Of a stretch of 64,000 bases of DNA, positions 10,006-20,695 are shown in pieces (positions within the stretch are counted from its first letter, which is position 1; every line of letters begins with the position of its first letter). The translations under genes were made by a program, and so were the position numbers. Location: NCBI RefSeq assembly GCF_050003625.1, contig NC_134400.1:60516066-60580065 (forward strand), written 5' to 3'. Under the pieces are notes generated by a model. That model made no database searches, had not been told where the DNA came from, and was given only the letters and a program-made list of their open reading frames with translations. Source of the stretch: Haematobia irritans. Lineage: Eukaryota > Arthropoda > Insecta > Diptera > Muscidae.

Positions 10006-11221
10006 AAAACTTTTTTTTTTTTTTTTTTTTATTTACATATATTTATACTATATTAAATTTTTATAATGAAACTTCGAAATGTGGGTTATTAAAGATTTAT
10101 AGTCAGTAACAGTTCTTGATATAAACGAAATTGACGGATTTTTGGATAAAATATTATTTTTTTATTGCAAAAATAACAATTTTGTAACAAAAACTGTTTT
10201 TGGTACAAAACTTTAAAATTTGGAAGGAATTCAAAAACTCTAACAAAAGAAGAACGTGGAGTCGAGTATAAACATACATAAATAATTTTATAATATAAAC
10301 ATACATTTATTTAGGCGTGAACAGTTTTTTACTAGCATTTAACACCATCGCTCTAAAATGCCTTTTATTTTTCTTTAATAATTAATTTTAAAGAAAATAA
10401 ACTTTTTAAATTGTTTTAGCTGTAAAACTCGAACTTAATGCCCGCTTTTATATTTGAAAACATATGCTGTTTTTTTTTCAAATGCTATTCTCTTGGTTCC
10501 GAATGTCTATTCTCTTTATTCAAATTAAATAATATTTAGACTTAAGCATATCAAATTTTTGGCCTTATCATAAAACAGTTTTCCGAAACAACATACAAGC
10601 GGTTTCACAGAAATTGCTCTCTTTTGATTCTTTTGCTATGTTATGTTGATATCTTTCGACAACTCTCCCGGTTTCCATCTCTATTTCTTTCTCTATACTC
10701 TCTTTTTGTCGCTCTCTGAATAAAATATCACAACATATGTATGTTTAGTCGCAATTTGTAAATTTATATATGTTTGCATTCACACATATGCTTTTTATGA
10801 AACATTCATGCCCCAATCATAATATATTCTAACATATTAACATAGGTGTCCCAAACATTTAGTGTTAGTATAGGAACATTACATGTTCGCACTTAAATAT
10901 ATTGTGTTTTAAAATTTTGCCCGAAACACATTTTATTTATATCGGAACATATGAAAAACATATTTTTCTAACAGTGAGTGAATACAATTTTCTTGTTCAG
11001 TAGTAAATTCTTATACCCAGCGAAGAAAACAGTATTAGTAAAATGTCATGCCTTATTCTACTTAATGAACTATTCCTAACCGCTTTAAGTTTAGGATTTT
11101 TTTACTGAAGCAAGTAAATTTTATTATTTTAAACAAAAATTTAACTTAATGGAAATAAATTGGCTAAAATAAATTGATGATAATTTTTTCCTCTAGTTCC
11201 GAAGGCACTTTTTTCTTGGTG

Positions 11222-13500
11222 TACCCTCCACCATAGGATGGGGGTATATTAACTTTGCCATTCCGTTTGTAACACCTCGAAATATTGCTCTAAGACCCCA
11301 TAAAGTATATATATTCTGGGTCGTGGTGAAATTCTGAGTCGATCTAAACATGTCCGTCCGTCTGTTGAAATCACGCTTCCGAACGAAACAAGCTATCGAC
11401 TTTAAACTTGGCACAAATAGTTGTTATTGATGTAGGTCGGATGTTTTGCAAATGGGCCAGATCGGTCCACTTTTACATATAGCCCCCATATAAATGTACC
11501 CCCAAATTTGGCTTGCAGACCCTCTAAGAGAAGCAAATTTCATCCGGTCCGGCTGAAATTTGTTACATGGTGTTAGTATATGGTCTCTAACAACCATGCA
11601 CAAATTGGTCCGCATCGGTCCATAATTATATATAGCCCCCATATAAACCGATCCCCAGATTTGGCTTGCGGAGCCTCTAAGAGAAGAAAATTTCATCCAA
11701 TCCGGCTGAAATTTGGTACATGGTGTTAGTATATGGTCTCTAACAACCGTGCACAAATTGGTCCACATCGGTCAATAATTATATATAGCCCCCATATAAA
11801 CCAATCCCTAAATTTGGCTTGCGGAGCCTCTAAGAGAAGAAAATTTCATCCGATCCGGCTGAAATTTGTTACATGGTGTTAGTATATGGTCTCTAAGAAC
11901 CATGCACAAATTGGTCCGCATCGGTCCATAATTATATATAGCCCCCATATAAACCGATCCCTAGATTTGGCTTGCGGAGCCCCTAAGAGAAGAAAATTTC
12001 ACCCGATCCGGCTGAAATTTGGTACATGGTGTTAGTATATGGTCTCTAAGAACCATGCACAAATTGGTCCGCATCGGTCCATAATTATATATAGCCCCCA
12101 TATAAACCGATCCCTATATTTGGCTTGCGGAGCCCCTAAGAGAAGAAAATTTCACCCGATCCGGCTGAAATTTGGTACATGGTGTTAGTATATGGTCTCT
12201 AACAACTATGCAAAAATTGGTCCACATCGGTCAATAATTATATATAGCCCCCATATAAACCGATCCCCCGATTTGGCTTGCGGAGCCCCTAAGACAGAGC
12301 TTCCCCAATGGGGGGCGCCCCCCCTAGGGGGCACCACGAGGTTCCAGGGGGGCGCAGCGTCATTTTTGGTTGAGCAGGTTTTGTATCATTAAATTTGTTA
12401 AAACAACACTAATTGTTAACTTCAACAAAAAATCAATAATATACTACAAAAGAGCATACCATTCGAACATTTCGATATGTTCATTTATAACCACAGTGAG
12501 AAAAGAAAGAAGTTACATGCAATTCTATAATTTGTTGTAAGTTTCCCCATTATTAGTCGTTCACTTTATTTGCAACGGCTACAATTCTTTCTAAAATATC
12601 AGAACCAGTACCCACCCAGCAGAAAATGCGTCGCCAAAAAAGTAGTGAAATGTTCTTTTTGGATCCGGCGCGAAAATGCAAAAATTGGTCCACATCGGTC
12701 AATAATTATATATAGCCCCATATAAACCGATCACCAGATTGGACCTCCGGAGCCTCTTGGAAGACCAAAATTCATCTGATTCAGTTGATATTTGGTACGT
12801 GGTGTTAATATATGGCATCAAACACCCATGTAAAAATTAATCGAAATCGGTCCATAATTATATATAGCCTCCATATAAACCGATCCCCAGATTTGACCTC
12901 AGGAGCCCCTTCGAAGAGCAAAATTCCTTCGATTCGGTTGAAATTTGGTACATGATGTTAGTATATGGTATCCAACAACCATGCAGGAATTGGTTCATAT
13001 CAGTTCATACTTATATATAGCCCTCATATAAACCGATCCCCAGATTTGACCTCCGGTACCTTTTGGAGAAGAAAAATTCATCCGATCTGGTTGAAATTTG
13101 TTACGTGATGGTAGTATATGATATTTAACAACCATGCCAAAAGTGGTCCATATCAGTCCATAATCATATATAGCCCCCATATAAACCGATCCCGAGATTT
13201 GGTTTTGGAGCCCCTTGGAGGAGCAAATTTCATCCTAGTCAGTTGAAATTAGGTACATTGTGCTAGTATATAGCCGTTAACAACCATACCTAACTAGGTC
13301 CATATCGGTCTATAGTTAATAGCCCTCTGATAAATCGATCCCCGATCACACAAAAATTAGTCCATATCAAGTTTACAATTGCATATAGACTTACCTACAC
13401 ATACCTTGTTTGTCTAATATATACCACGTATGGACTAACTCACAATTTAGAAAGCGATTTAAGATACCACAACCCACGTAATTCGATTGTGGATGACAGT
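11222..13500 (+). mobile_element. mini-me / DINE-1-like element M1 (class I)
   Basis: Starts TACCCTCCACCATAGGATGG, then the GGGTCGTGGTGAAATTC block and a short GTCCGTCC tract, then tandem 153-bp units to about 13250, then part of the class I 3' tail. The tail is cut at about 13500, where it joins the mariner coding region. An insertion interrupts the array at about 12298-12672. Confidence 0.85.
12298..12672 (+). mobile_element. Fragment with a GC-rich hAT-like end, in the mini-me array
   Basis: The array is interrupted by CAGAGCTTCCCCAATGGGG followed by about 45 bp of G and C runs, then AT-rich DNA. A CAG-type terminus with a G/C-run subterminal region suits some hAT elements. No matching inverse end is present, so it is truncated. 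Confidence 0.5.
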
Positions 13501-14161
13501 CTTTGTGCGCTGGTGCGTTGTCTTGATGAAAATTTATTTTTTTGTGTTGTAAGCCAGGACGTTTTTCTCGAATTTGTACATTTAATTGATCCCAAAGGTT
13601 GCAATAATACTCTGAATTTATTGTTTTACCCTTTTGCAGATAGTCAATCAATAAAATACATTTGAAGTCCCAAAAAACCGCTGACATAACCTTACCAGCC
13701 GATTGAATTGTTTTTGCCTTCTTTGGGGCACTTCCTCCAGCTTCAGTCCATTGTTTGGATTGTTCTTTTGTCTCTGGAGTATAGTGTTGGATCCATGTCT
13801 CATCAACAGTTATGAAACGACGCTTAAAATCCATTTTATTTCGCATAAAACGATCCAAACAAGCTTGAGAAATATTAATTCTTATTATGCGTTTTTGATC
13901 GACTGTTAACTAATGCGGCACCCATTTTGCAGAAAGCTTTTTCATCTGTAATTCTTCATGCAAATTTAAATGGATTCGATCATTTGAGATGCCCATGATA
14001 TTAGCAATTTCACGCACTTTTATTCGTCGATCATTTAATACCATATCATGCACTTTGGCTACAATTTCTGTTTTTGTTGCTGCTTTTGGACGTCCACTAC
14101 GTGGTTCATCTTCAATGCTTGTACGACCACGTTTAAATTCAGAAACCGGACTTTTTAACAC
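13500..14161 (-). pseudogene. mariner transposase, truncated
   Basis: The minus-strand frame carries the mariner HTH region (RSGRPKAATKTEIVAKVHDM, VREIANIMGIS, KLSAKWVPH). A TAG follows WVPH at about 13907-13909. Then come the first catalytic Asp in FITVDETWIQHYTPE and the second in NFHQDNAPAHK. Coding homology stops right after NAPAHK at about 13500, where mini-me tail sequence begins, so the third Asp and the C-terminus are gone. The N-terminus is also short, beginning in the middle of the first DNA-binding subdomain. Confidence 0.88.
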
Positions 14162-14425
14162 TTAATTTTTTTCTGTTTATACCGCGCTTTTTGTGCTAGG
14201 CTAGAAGTTTCCGAACTGCCCTCGTATATCACAACCCACATATCTTGGCGATATTTAACCAATATATACCTTAAGATATATTTATACATGGGAATATAAA
14301 CATTCATAATAACTCCCAACAAATTGGAAGGAGTTGAGATGGTTACACAAATTTTGGTCTACATAGTGTTGAAGGGTATAATATAGTCGGCCCCGCCCGA
14401 CTTTAGACTTTACTTACTTATTTTA

Positions 14426-14705
14426 TATACTGTTTTGTTTGAGGCCATTTGCATTCTTTGAGGACTGTCCTCAAAGTTTTTACCACTATATCGCATTGTT
14501 TGTGGACATGCATTGTTTGAGGTCATAAAAAAGAAAAAATAATGCTTTTAGTGTATATGTAAAGATTTCGCAATATTGATCATTACTTTTTGGATTACTT
14601 AAATATCTCATTTCGTTCATCAATGTTGCCACCGATCACTAAAAATCAAATGTACATTGTTATGGTCTTTGCTGCCGTTTGTGTGTATGTGTGTGACCAC
14701 ATATC
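14426..14705. other. Intron sequence, no feature recognised
   Basis: Short AT-rich stretch with a few repeated TTTGAGG words. Nothing further seen. Confidence 0.5.
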
Positions 14706-14720
14706 ACATATACCATAGAC

Positions 14721-15608
14721 CAGGGATGGAAAATGCAGTACTATAGTACTTTTTTCAATACTTTTTCACTCTGGTCAGTACCGTAGTACCCCCGCGAATG
14801 ATTTAGTACCTTTTGTGTAGACATTTTTGAGCCGATATCAGATATATGGTACAATAGTTTTGTCAAAATATTTTATAGTACTTTTTTCAATACTTTTTCA
14901 CTCTGGTCAGTACCGTAGTACCCCCGCGAATGAGTTAGTACCTTTTGTGTAGACATTTTTGAGCCGATATCAGATATATGGTACAATAGTTTTGTCAAAA
15001 TATTTTAATATTTTGAGAAAGTCTTTAACAAACTTATTTGCTAATAGTCTTTTACAAATTTGGCAAAACAGACAAGTTCATGCGGGAAGAAAATCTCGAT
15101 ATTGTAAAAGCCATAGTCACAAATACGATTTGCTTGAATTTCAATAGTGTTTTAGTCGAAAAATCACGTGATTCTATATTACGCTTCTACACGATTCTAT
15201 ATTACGCTTCGACATTAATTGTGATGCAAAACATCACAATTAATGTCGAAACTTGAGACAAAAGTAATCAAAATTTGTCAAAATGTTATTTCTATAGGAA
15301 ATTTTGTCAAAATTTTATTTCTATAGGAAATTTTGTCAAAATTTTATTTCTATAAGAAATTTTGTCAAAATTTTATTTCTATAGAAAATTTTGTCAAAAA
15401 TTTTATTTCTATAGAAAATTTTGTCAAAAATTTATTTTTATTTATCCACAGAAAATGTACCTAGTACCATAAATTAGAGCTGTGGCAGCCGCGATTAAAA
15501 TACTACGGTAGTCTTTGTAAGCGAAGACTAAAATTTAGTGAAAAGTACTTTTTCGCTCAAAAAAGTACCTTTTTTGTACTTTCTTAAAAATTGTATTTTC
15601 CATCCCTG
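14721..15608 (+). mobile_element. Non-autonomous hAT element
   Basis: 888 bp. Ends CAGGGATGGAAAAT and ATTTTCCATCCCTG, with exact 8-bp duplications CCATAGAC at 14713-14720 and 15609-15616. It contains a tandem duplication of about 133 bp (14743-15006) and a patch of the TTTCTATAG satellite. No transposase. Confidence 0.93.
15265..15440 (+). repeat. T-rich short-unit satellite
   Basis: Five to six units of about 29 bp with TTTCTATAGAAA and TTTTGTCAAAATTTTA words, inside the hAT element. Confidence 0.85.
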
Positions 15609-16080
15609 CCATAGACCTTATAATACATAGATGAGCCATGGGTGTCAAACTATGTTTGACAGTTCCGAAGATTAAGAATAAACGAGAAAAATAAGAGCAC
15701 GCTTACAATCTTTTCCTTTTTGTAGTTTGCCAATTTTACACAAAATTAGAACGTTTATGATGCAACAGAGGATTTATAAATAAACTAATATATTAAAAGT
15801 TCATATTTGAACAAAAAATTGTGACCAAAACCTCGAAAATACGAAATTTAATTTTGAGCAGCATTGCTCTTTACGAACAACACAAAAACAAATGCGCGAA
15901 AATTAATGTTTGGGACTGACTCTTTTTGGAACTGACACATTTTTTTAAACAGAATAGTGGATCATCTATGTATTATAAGGTCTATGACATATACAAGAAA
16001 CAAGTTCTACAAGTTCTCTCTACTCTGCTCTCGGAATAAGCAAGAGCACATATTTGCTTCTTTTTTTATACATGAGCATA

Positions 16081-17353
16081 AAAGTTTGGCTGATAAGTCC
16101 CCGGTCTGATACATAGATGGCGTCGCTAGTATTAAATGCATATTATTTTTATATAGTACCAATCTTCAAATGATTCGTATCAAAATTTGACGTCTGTAAG
16201 TCAATTAGCTTGTGAGATAGAGCGTCTTTTGTGAAGCAACTTTTGTTATTGTAAAAAAAATGAAAGAAAAGGAATTTCGTATTTTGATAAAATACTGTAT
16301 TCTGAAGGGAAAAAATACGGTGGAAGAAAAAGCTTGGCTTCATAATGAGTTTCCGGACTCTGCCCCAAGCAAATCAACAATAATTGATTGGTATGCAAAA
16401 TTCAAGCGTTTTGAAATGAGCACGGAGAACGGTGAACGCAGTGGACGCCCGAAAGAGGTGGTTACCGACGGAAACATCAAAAAAATCCACAAAATGATTT
16501 TGAATGACCGTAAAATGAAGTTGATCGAGATAGCAGAGGCCTTAAAGATATCAAAGGAACGTGTTGGTCATATCATTTATCAATATTTGGATATGCGGAA
16601 GCTCTGTGCAAAATGGGTGCCGCGCGAGCTCACATTTGACCAAAAACAACAATGCGTTGATGATTCTGAGCGGTGTTTGCAGCTGTTAACTCGTAATACA
16701 CCCGAGTTTTTCCGTCGATATGTGACAATGGATGAAACATGGCTCCATCACTACACTCCTGAGTCCAATCGACAGTCGGCTGAGTGGACAGCGACCGGTG
16801 AACCGTCTCCGAAGCGTGGAAAGACTCAAAAATCCGCTGGCAAAGTAATGGCCTCGGTTTTTTGGGATGCGCATGGAATAATTTTTATCGATTATCTTGA
16901 GAAGAAAAAAACCATCAACAGTGACTATTATATAGCGTTATTGGAGCGTTTGTAGGTCGAAATCGCGGCAAAACGGTCCCATATGAAGAAGAAAAAGTGT
17001 TGTCCCACCAAGACAATGCACCGTGTCACAAGTCATTGAGAACGATGGCAAAATTTCATGAATTGGGCTTCGAATTGCTTCCCCACCCACCGTATTCTCC
17101 AGATCTAGCCCCCAACGATTTTTTCTTGTTCTCAGACCTCAAAAGGATGCTCGCAGGGAAAAATTTTGGCTGCAATGAAGATGCGATCGCCGAAACTGAG
17201 GCCAACCAAAACCAAAATGGTATCAAAAAATTTGAAGGTCGTTATAATCGTTGTATCGCTCTTAAAGGGAACTATGTTGAATAATAAAAACGAATTTTGA
17301 CAAAAAAAAATGTGTTTTTCTTTGTTAGACCGGGGACTTATCAGCCAACCTGT
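16081..17353 (+). mobile_element. mariner (DD34D) element, near full length
   Basis: 1273 bp with terminal repeats around TTGGCTGATAAGTCCCCGG and its inverse, flanked by TA (16079-16080 and 17354-17355). Length is normal for mariner. Confidence 0.93.
16260..17284 (+). pseudogene. mariner transposase, one stop and one frameshift
   Basis: The ATG at 16260 opens a 231-codon frame with the mariner DNA-binding domain (GRPKEVVTDGNIKKIHKMIL, LIEIAEALKISKERVGHII) and WVPREL. The first catalytic Asp is in VTMDETWLHHYTPE. A TAG at 16953-16955 falls where Lys is expected (ALLERL-stop-VEIAAK), then one base is missing near 16997. The second frame (16997-17284) has SHQDNAPCHKSL with the second Asp and YSPDLAPNDFFLF with the third; spacing between them is 34 residues, the DD34D signature. 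The usual SPDLAPSD reads APND, a common variation. It has only two lesions, so it died recently. Confidence 0.93.
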
Positions 17354-17945
17354 TATGAATGTGGATTTTTCAAATGTTATGCAGTCTGCTTTACGTTCGG
17401 ATGTTGTTGAAAACAATTTTAAAGGGAAGCAAATGTAAGAATGACTTTTGTATAGATGATGTGGGTACATACACAATAGGATGAAGGGTGTAGAAAGTCT
17501 GTCAGTCCGTTTATATCTCTTTGATTCCCGATTGTGTATGTTAAGGTATACATAGTCTCAAGCATTTGAAATTCTAGTGATTTCAATCTGTCTGTTGCAA
17601 GCATGTTTTTGCACTGGTCATCTAAATTCCACTAAATAAAATTTCCCGATTTTATTTTTCGTGCTTATTCGAGTAATGTGTGTACCAATTTATAGAATTT
17701 ACATTTCAAATCATATGAATAGTAGTATTTTATCGGGATTTCTTTTGCGCTTAGAGGAGATTAAGATTCCTCTAAAACTTAACAAAAATGGTTTTCATAA
17801 ATCCTGAAACTGATCTAATTTAACTTCGGGAAGCATACTGGTTGAACCGATTTGCTTGGGAGAATATCTGTCAATCAAACTCCCTTAAAATTCTATCATG
17901 TAACATCATGTAACACGTCCGCCGAATTTGAGTCCATATCTACTT
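17354..17945. other. Intron sequence with a small class III mini-me scrap
   Basis: About 17755-17830 (ATTCCTCTAAAACTTAACA region) resembles the tail-proximal part of the class III mini-me near 61110. Nothing else is recognised. Confidence 0.5.
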
Positions 17946-20598
17946 GTTTTTTATACCCTCCATCATAGGATGGGGGTATATTAACTTTGTCATTCCGTTT
18001 GTAACACATCGAAATATTGCTCTAAGACCCCATAAAGTATATATATTCTGGGTCGTGGTGACATTCTGAGTCGATCTAAGCATGTCCGTCCGTCCGTCCG
18101 TCCGTCCGTCCGTCCGTCCGTCCGTCTGTTGAAATCACGCTAACTTCCGAACGAAACAAGCTATCGACTTGAAACTTGGCACAAGTAGTTGTTATCGATG
18201 TAGGTCGGATGGTATTGAAAATGGGCCATATCGGTCCACTTTTACGTATAGCCCCCATATAAAGGGACCCTCAGATTTGGCTTGTGGAGCCTCTAACAGA
18301 AGCATATTTCATCCGATCCGGCTGAAATTTGGTACATGGTGTTGGTATATGGTCTCTAACAACCATGCAAAAATTGGTGCACATCGGTCCATAATTATAT
18401 ATAGCCCCCATATAAACCGATCCCCAGGTTTGGTTTGCGGAGCCTAAAACAGAAGCAAATTTCATCCGATCCGGCTGAAATTTGGTACATGGTGTTGGTA
18501 TATGGTCTCTAACAATCATGCAAAAATTGGTCCACGTCGGTCCATAACTATATATAGCCCCCATATAAACCGATCCCCAGATTTGGCTTGCGGAGCCTAA
18601 AAGAGAAGCAAATTTCATCCGATCCGGCTGAAATTTGGTACTTGGTGTTGGTATATGGTCTCTAACAACCATGCAAAAATTGGTCCACATCGGTCCATAA
18701 TTATATATAGCCGCCATATAAACCGATCCCCAGATTTGGCTTCCGGAGCCTCTAAGAGAAGCATATTTCATCCGATCCGGCTGAAATTTGGTACATGGTG
18801 TTGGTATATGGTCTCTAACAACCGCCCAAAAATTGGTCCACATCGGTTCATAATTATACATAGCCCCCATATAAACCGATCCCCAGATTTGGCTTGCGAA
18901 GCCTAAAAGAGAAGCAAATTTCATCCGACCAGGCTGAAATTTGGTACATGGTGTTGGTTTATGGTCTCTAACAACCATGCAAAAATTGGTCCACATCGGT
19001 TCATAATTATATATAGCCGCCATATAAACCGATCCCCAGATTTGGCTTCCGGAGCCTCTAAGGGAAGCATATTTCATCCGATCCGGATGAAATTTGGTAC
19101 ATGGTGTTGGTATATGGTCTCTAACAACGGTGCAAAAATTGGTCCACATCGGTTCATAATTATATATAGCCCCCATATAAACCGATCCCCAGATTTGGCT
19201 TGCGAAGCCTAAAAGAGAAGCAAATTTCATCCGACCAGGCTGAAATTTGGTACATGGTGTTGGTATATGGTCCCTAACAACCATGCAAAAATTGGTCCAC
19301 ATCGGTCCATAATTATATACAGCCCCCATATAAACCGATCCCCAGATTTGGCTTCCGGAGCCACTAAGAGAAGCATATTTCATCCGATCCGGCTGAAATT
19401 TGGTACATGGTGTTGGTATATGGTCTCTAACAATCATGCAAAAATTGGTCCACATCGGTCCATAATTATATATAACCCCCATATAAAACGATCCCCAGAT
19501 TTGGCTTGCGGAGCCTCAAAGAGAAGCAAATTTCATCCGATCCGGCTGAAATTTGGTACATGATGTTGGTATATGGTCTCTAACAACCATGCAAAAATTG
19601 GTCCACATCGGTTCATAATTATATATAGCCCCCATATAAACCGATCCCCAGATTTGGCTTGCGAAGTCTCCAAGAGAAGCAAATTTCATCCAAGCCGGTT
19701 GTAATTTGGAACATGGTGTTAGTATATGATCTTTAACATCCGTGCCAGAATTGGTCCATATCGGTCCATAATTATATATAGCCCCCATATAAAACGTTCT
19801 CCAGATTTGACCTCCGGAGCCTCTTGGAGGAGCAAAATTCATCCGATCCGGTTCAAATTAGGAACGTGGTGTTAGTATATGGTCGCTAACAACCATACCA
19901 AAATTGGTCCAATCACACAAAATTGGTCCATATCGGTTTATAATCATGGTTGCCACTAGAGCCAAAAATAATCTACCAAAAATTTATTTCTATAGAAAAT
20001 TTTGTCAAAATTTTATTTCTATAGAAAATTTTGTCAAAATTTTATTTCTAGAGAAAATTTTGTTAAAATTTTATTCGGTTCATAATAAAATTTTCATCAT
20101 TTTCAAAATTTTATTTCTATAGAAAATTTTGTCAAAATTTTATTTCTATAGAAAATTTTGTCAAAATTTTATTTCTATAGAAAATTTTGTTCAAATTTTA
20201 TTCGGTTCATAATCATGGTTGCCACTCGAGCCACAAATAATCTACCAAGATTTTATTTCTATAGAAAATTTTGTCAAAAGTTTATTTCTATAGAAAATTT
20301 TGTTAAAATTTTATTTCTGTAGAAAATTTTGTCAAAATTGTATGTCTACTTTGTCAAACTGAATTATATAAGTATTGGATCGATCTTTTTTGATTTAATA
20401 TATACCACGTATGGACTTACATACAATTTAGAAGATGGTGTAAGGATGTTTTAAGATACCTTGCCATCGGCAAGCGTTACCGCAACTTAAGTAATTCGAT
20501 TGTGGATGGCAGTGTTTAGAAGAAGTTTCTACGCAATCCATGATGGAGGGTACATAAGCTTCGGCCTGGCCGAACTTACGGCCGCATATACTTGTTTT
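17946..20598 (+). mobile_element. mini-me / DINE-1-like element M2 (class I), complete
   Basis: Order: head TTTTATACCCTCCATCATAG; CATTCCGTTTGTAACACATC core; short TATATATA; GGGTCGTGGTGACATTC; (GTCC)n at 18083-18126; about ten 153-bp units; TTTCTATAG satellite in two blocks (19975-20345); GGATCGATCTTTTTTGATTT; tail ending with a TTCGGCC-T-GGCCGAA hairpin and CATATACTTGTTTTT. The flanking (TA)n and (GTCY)n tracts are the hallmark of dipteran mini-me elements; the 3' hairpin and tandem core are as in DINE-1 Helitron relatives. It is the uninterrupted reference for M3 and M4. Confidence 0.9.
18244..19860 (+). repeat. 153-bp tandem array in M2
   Basis: About ten to eleven units marked by CCCCCATATAAACCGATCCC and GGTATATGGTCTCTAACAA, at an exact 153-bp period. 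The antisense frame is open for 403 codons (18271-19482) because 153 is 51 codons and the unit happens to lack stops; the sense frame is open over long runs too. I do not regard this as a gene. Confidence 0.93.
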
Positions 20599-20695
20599 TA
20601 CATTTAATTAACCATTTAATTGGAAATATTTTCGATTGTTTTTTGGATATATTAGTTTATGCCGCACCACTTGGTTTTCATATGCTATCGAAATA

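Larger units (their letters stand above)
9438..10976 (+). mobile_element. TA-targeting family with tRNA-like pair, copy 1
   Basis: 1539 bp. Left end CACCCTCAAAAAAATCGC; right end inverse of CACTGTTAGAAAAATATG. Both arms are dense in AACATAT/ATATGTT motifs. It holds a minus-strand tRNA-like module (9746-9822) and a plus-strand one (9934-10005). In this copy the flanking dinucleotide is AG on both sides rather than TA. Confidence 0.85.
8841..11221 (+). mobile_element. TA-flanked non-autonomous TIR element
   Basis: Left end CACCCAGAAAAAACATTTC, right end inverse of CACCAAGAAAAAAGTGCC, with TA at 8839-8840 and 11222-11223. The right-hand TA is the one in the TATACCC start of the mini-me that follows, so this element landed in the mini-me head. 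It carries a DD37E end fragment and a copy of the tRNA-carrying family, and has no coding capacity of its own. Confidence 0.75.
8745..14224 (-). mobile_element. mariner element (minus), split by a mini-me nest
   Basis: The left end CGAGGGCGGTTCGGAAACTT and the right end are inverted repeats flanked by TA (8743-8744, 14225-14226). The 3' UTR side is at 8745-8812; the transposase side is at 13500-14224. The middle is filled by a mini-me element and what landed in it, and the mariner C-terminal coding region is missing. Confidence 0.85.
8655..14425 (+). mobile_element. Class II mini-me fragment split by a mariner nest
   Basis: 8655-8744 and 14225-14425 are the two halves of one repeat. The uninterrupted equivalent is at about 39165-39660 in this window, where CCAAATAATATATCATAACC runs straight through the point at which the mariner interrupts this copy. 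It ends at about 14420 with the class II tail (GTCGGCCCCGCCCGAC hairpin, then CTTTACTTACTT). Confidence 0.85.
14714..15986 (+). mobile_element. MITE with 25-bp TIR, split by a hAT element
   Basis: Ends CATAGACCTTATAATACATA (continuing GATGA) and its inverse, with perfect 8-bp target duplications ACATATAC at 14706-14713 and 15987-15994. The left TIR is broken after CATAGAC by the hAT element at 14721. The MITE without the insert is about 377 bp. A second copy is at 27863-28291. Confidence 0.9.

Noticed and set aside
18271..19482. 403-residue open frame as a protein-coding gene
   Set aside because: It is eight repeats of a 153-bp transposon unit whose length is a multiple of three; no start context, no domain, and similar frames occur on the other strand.
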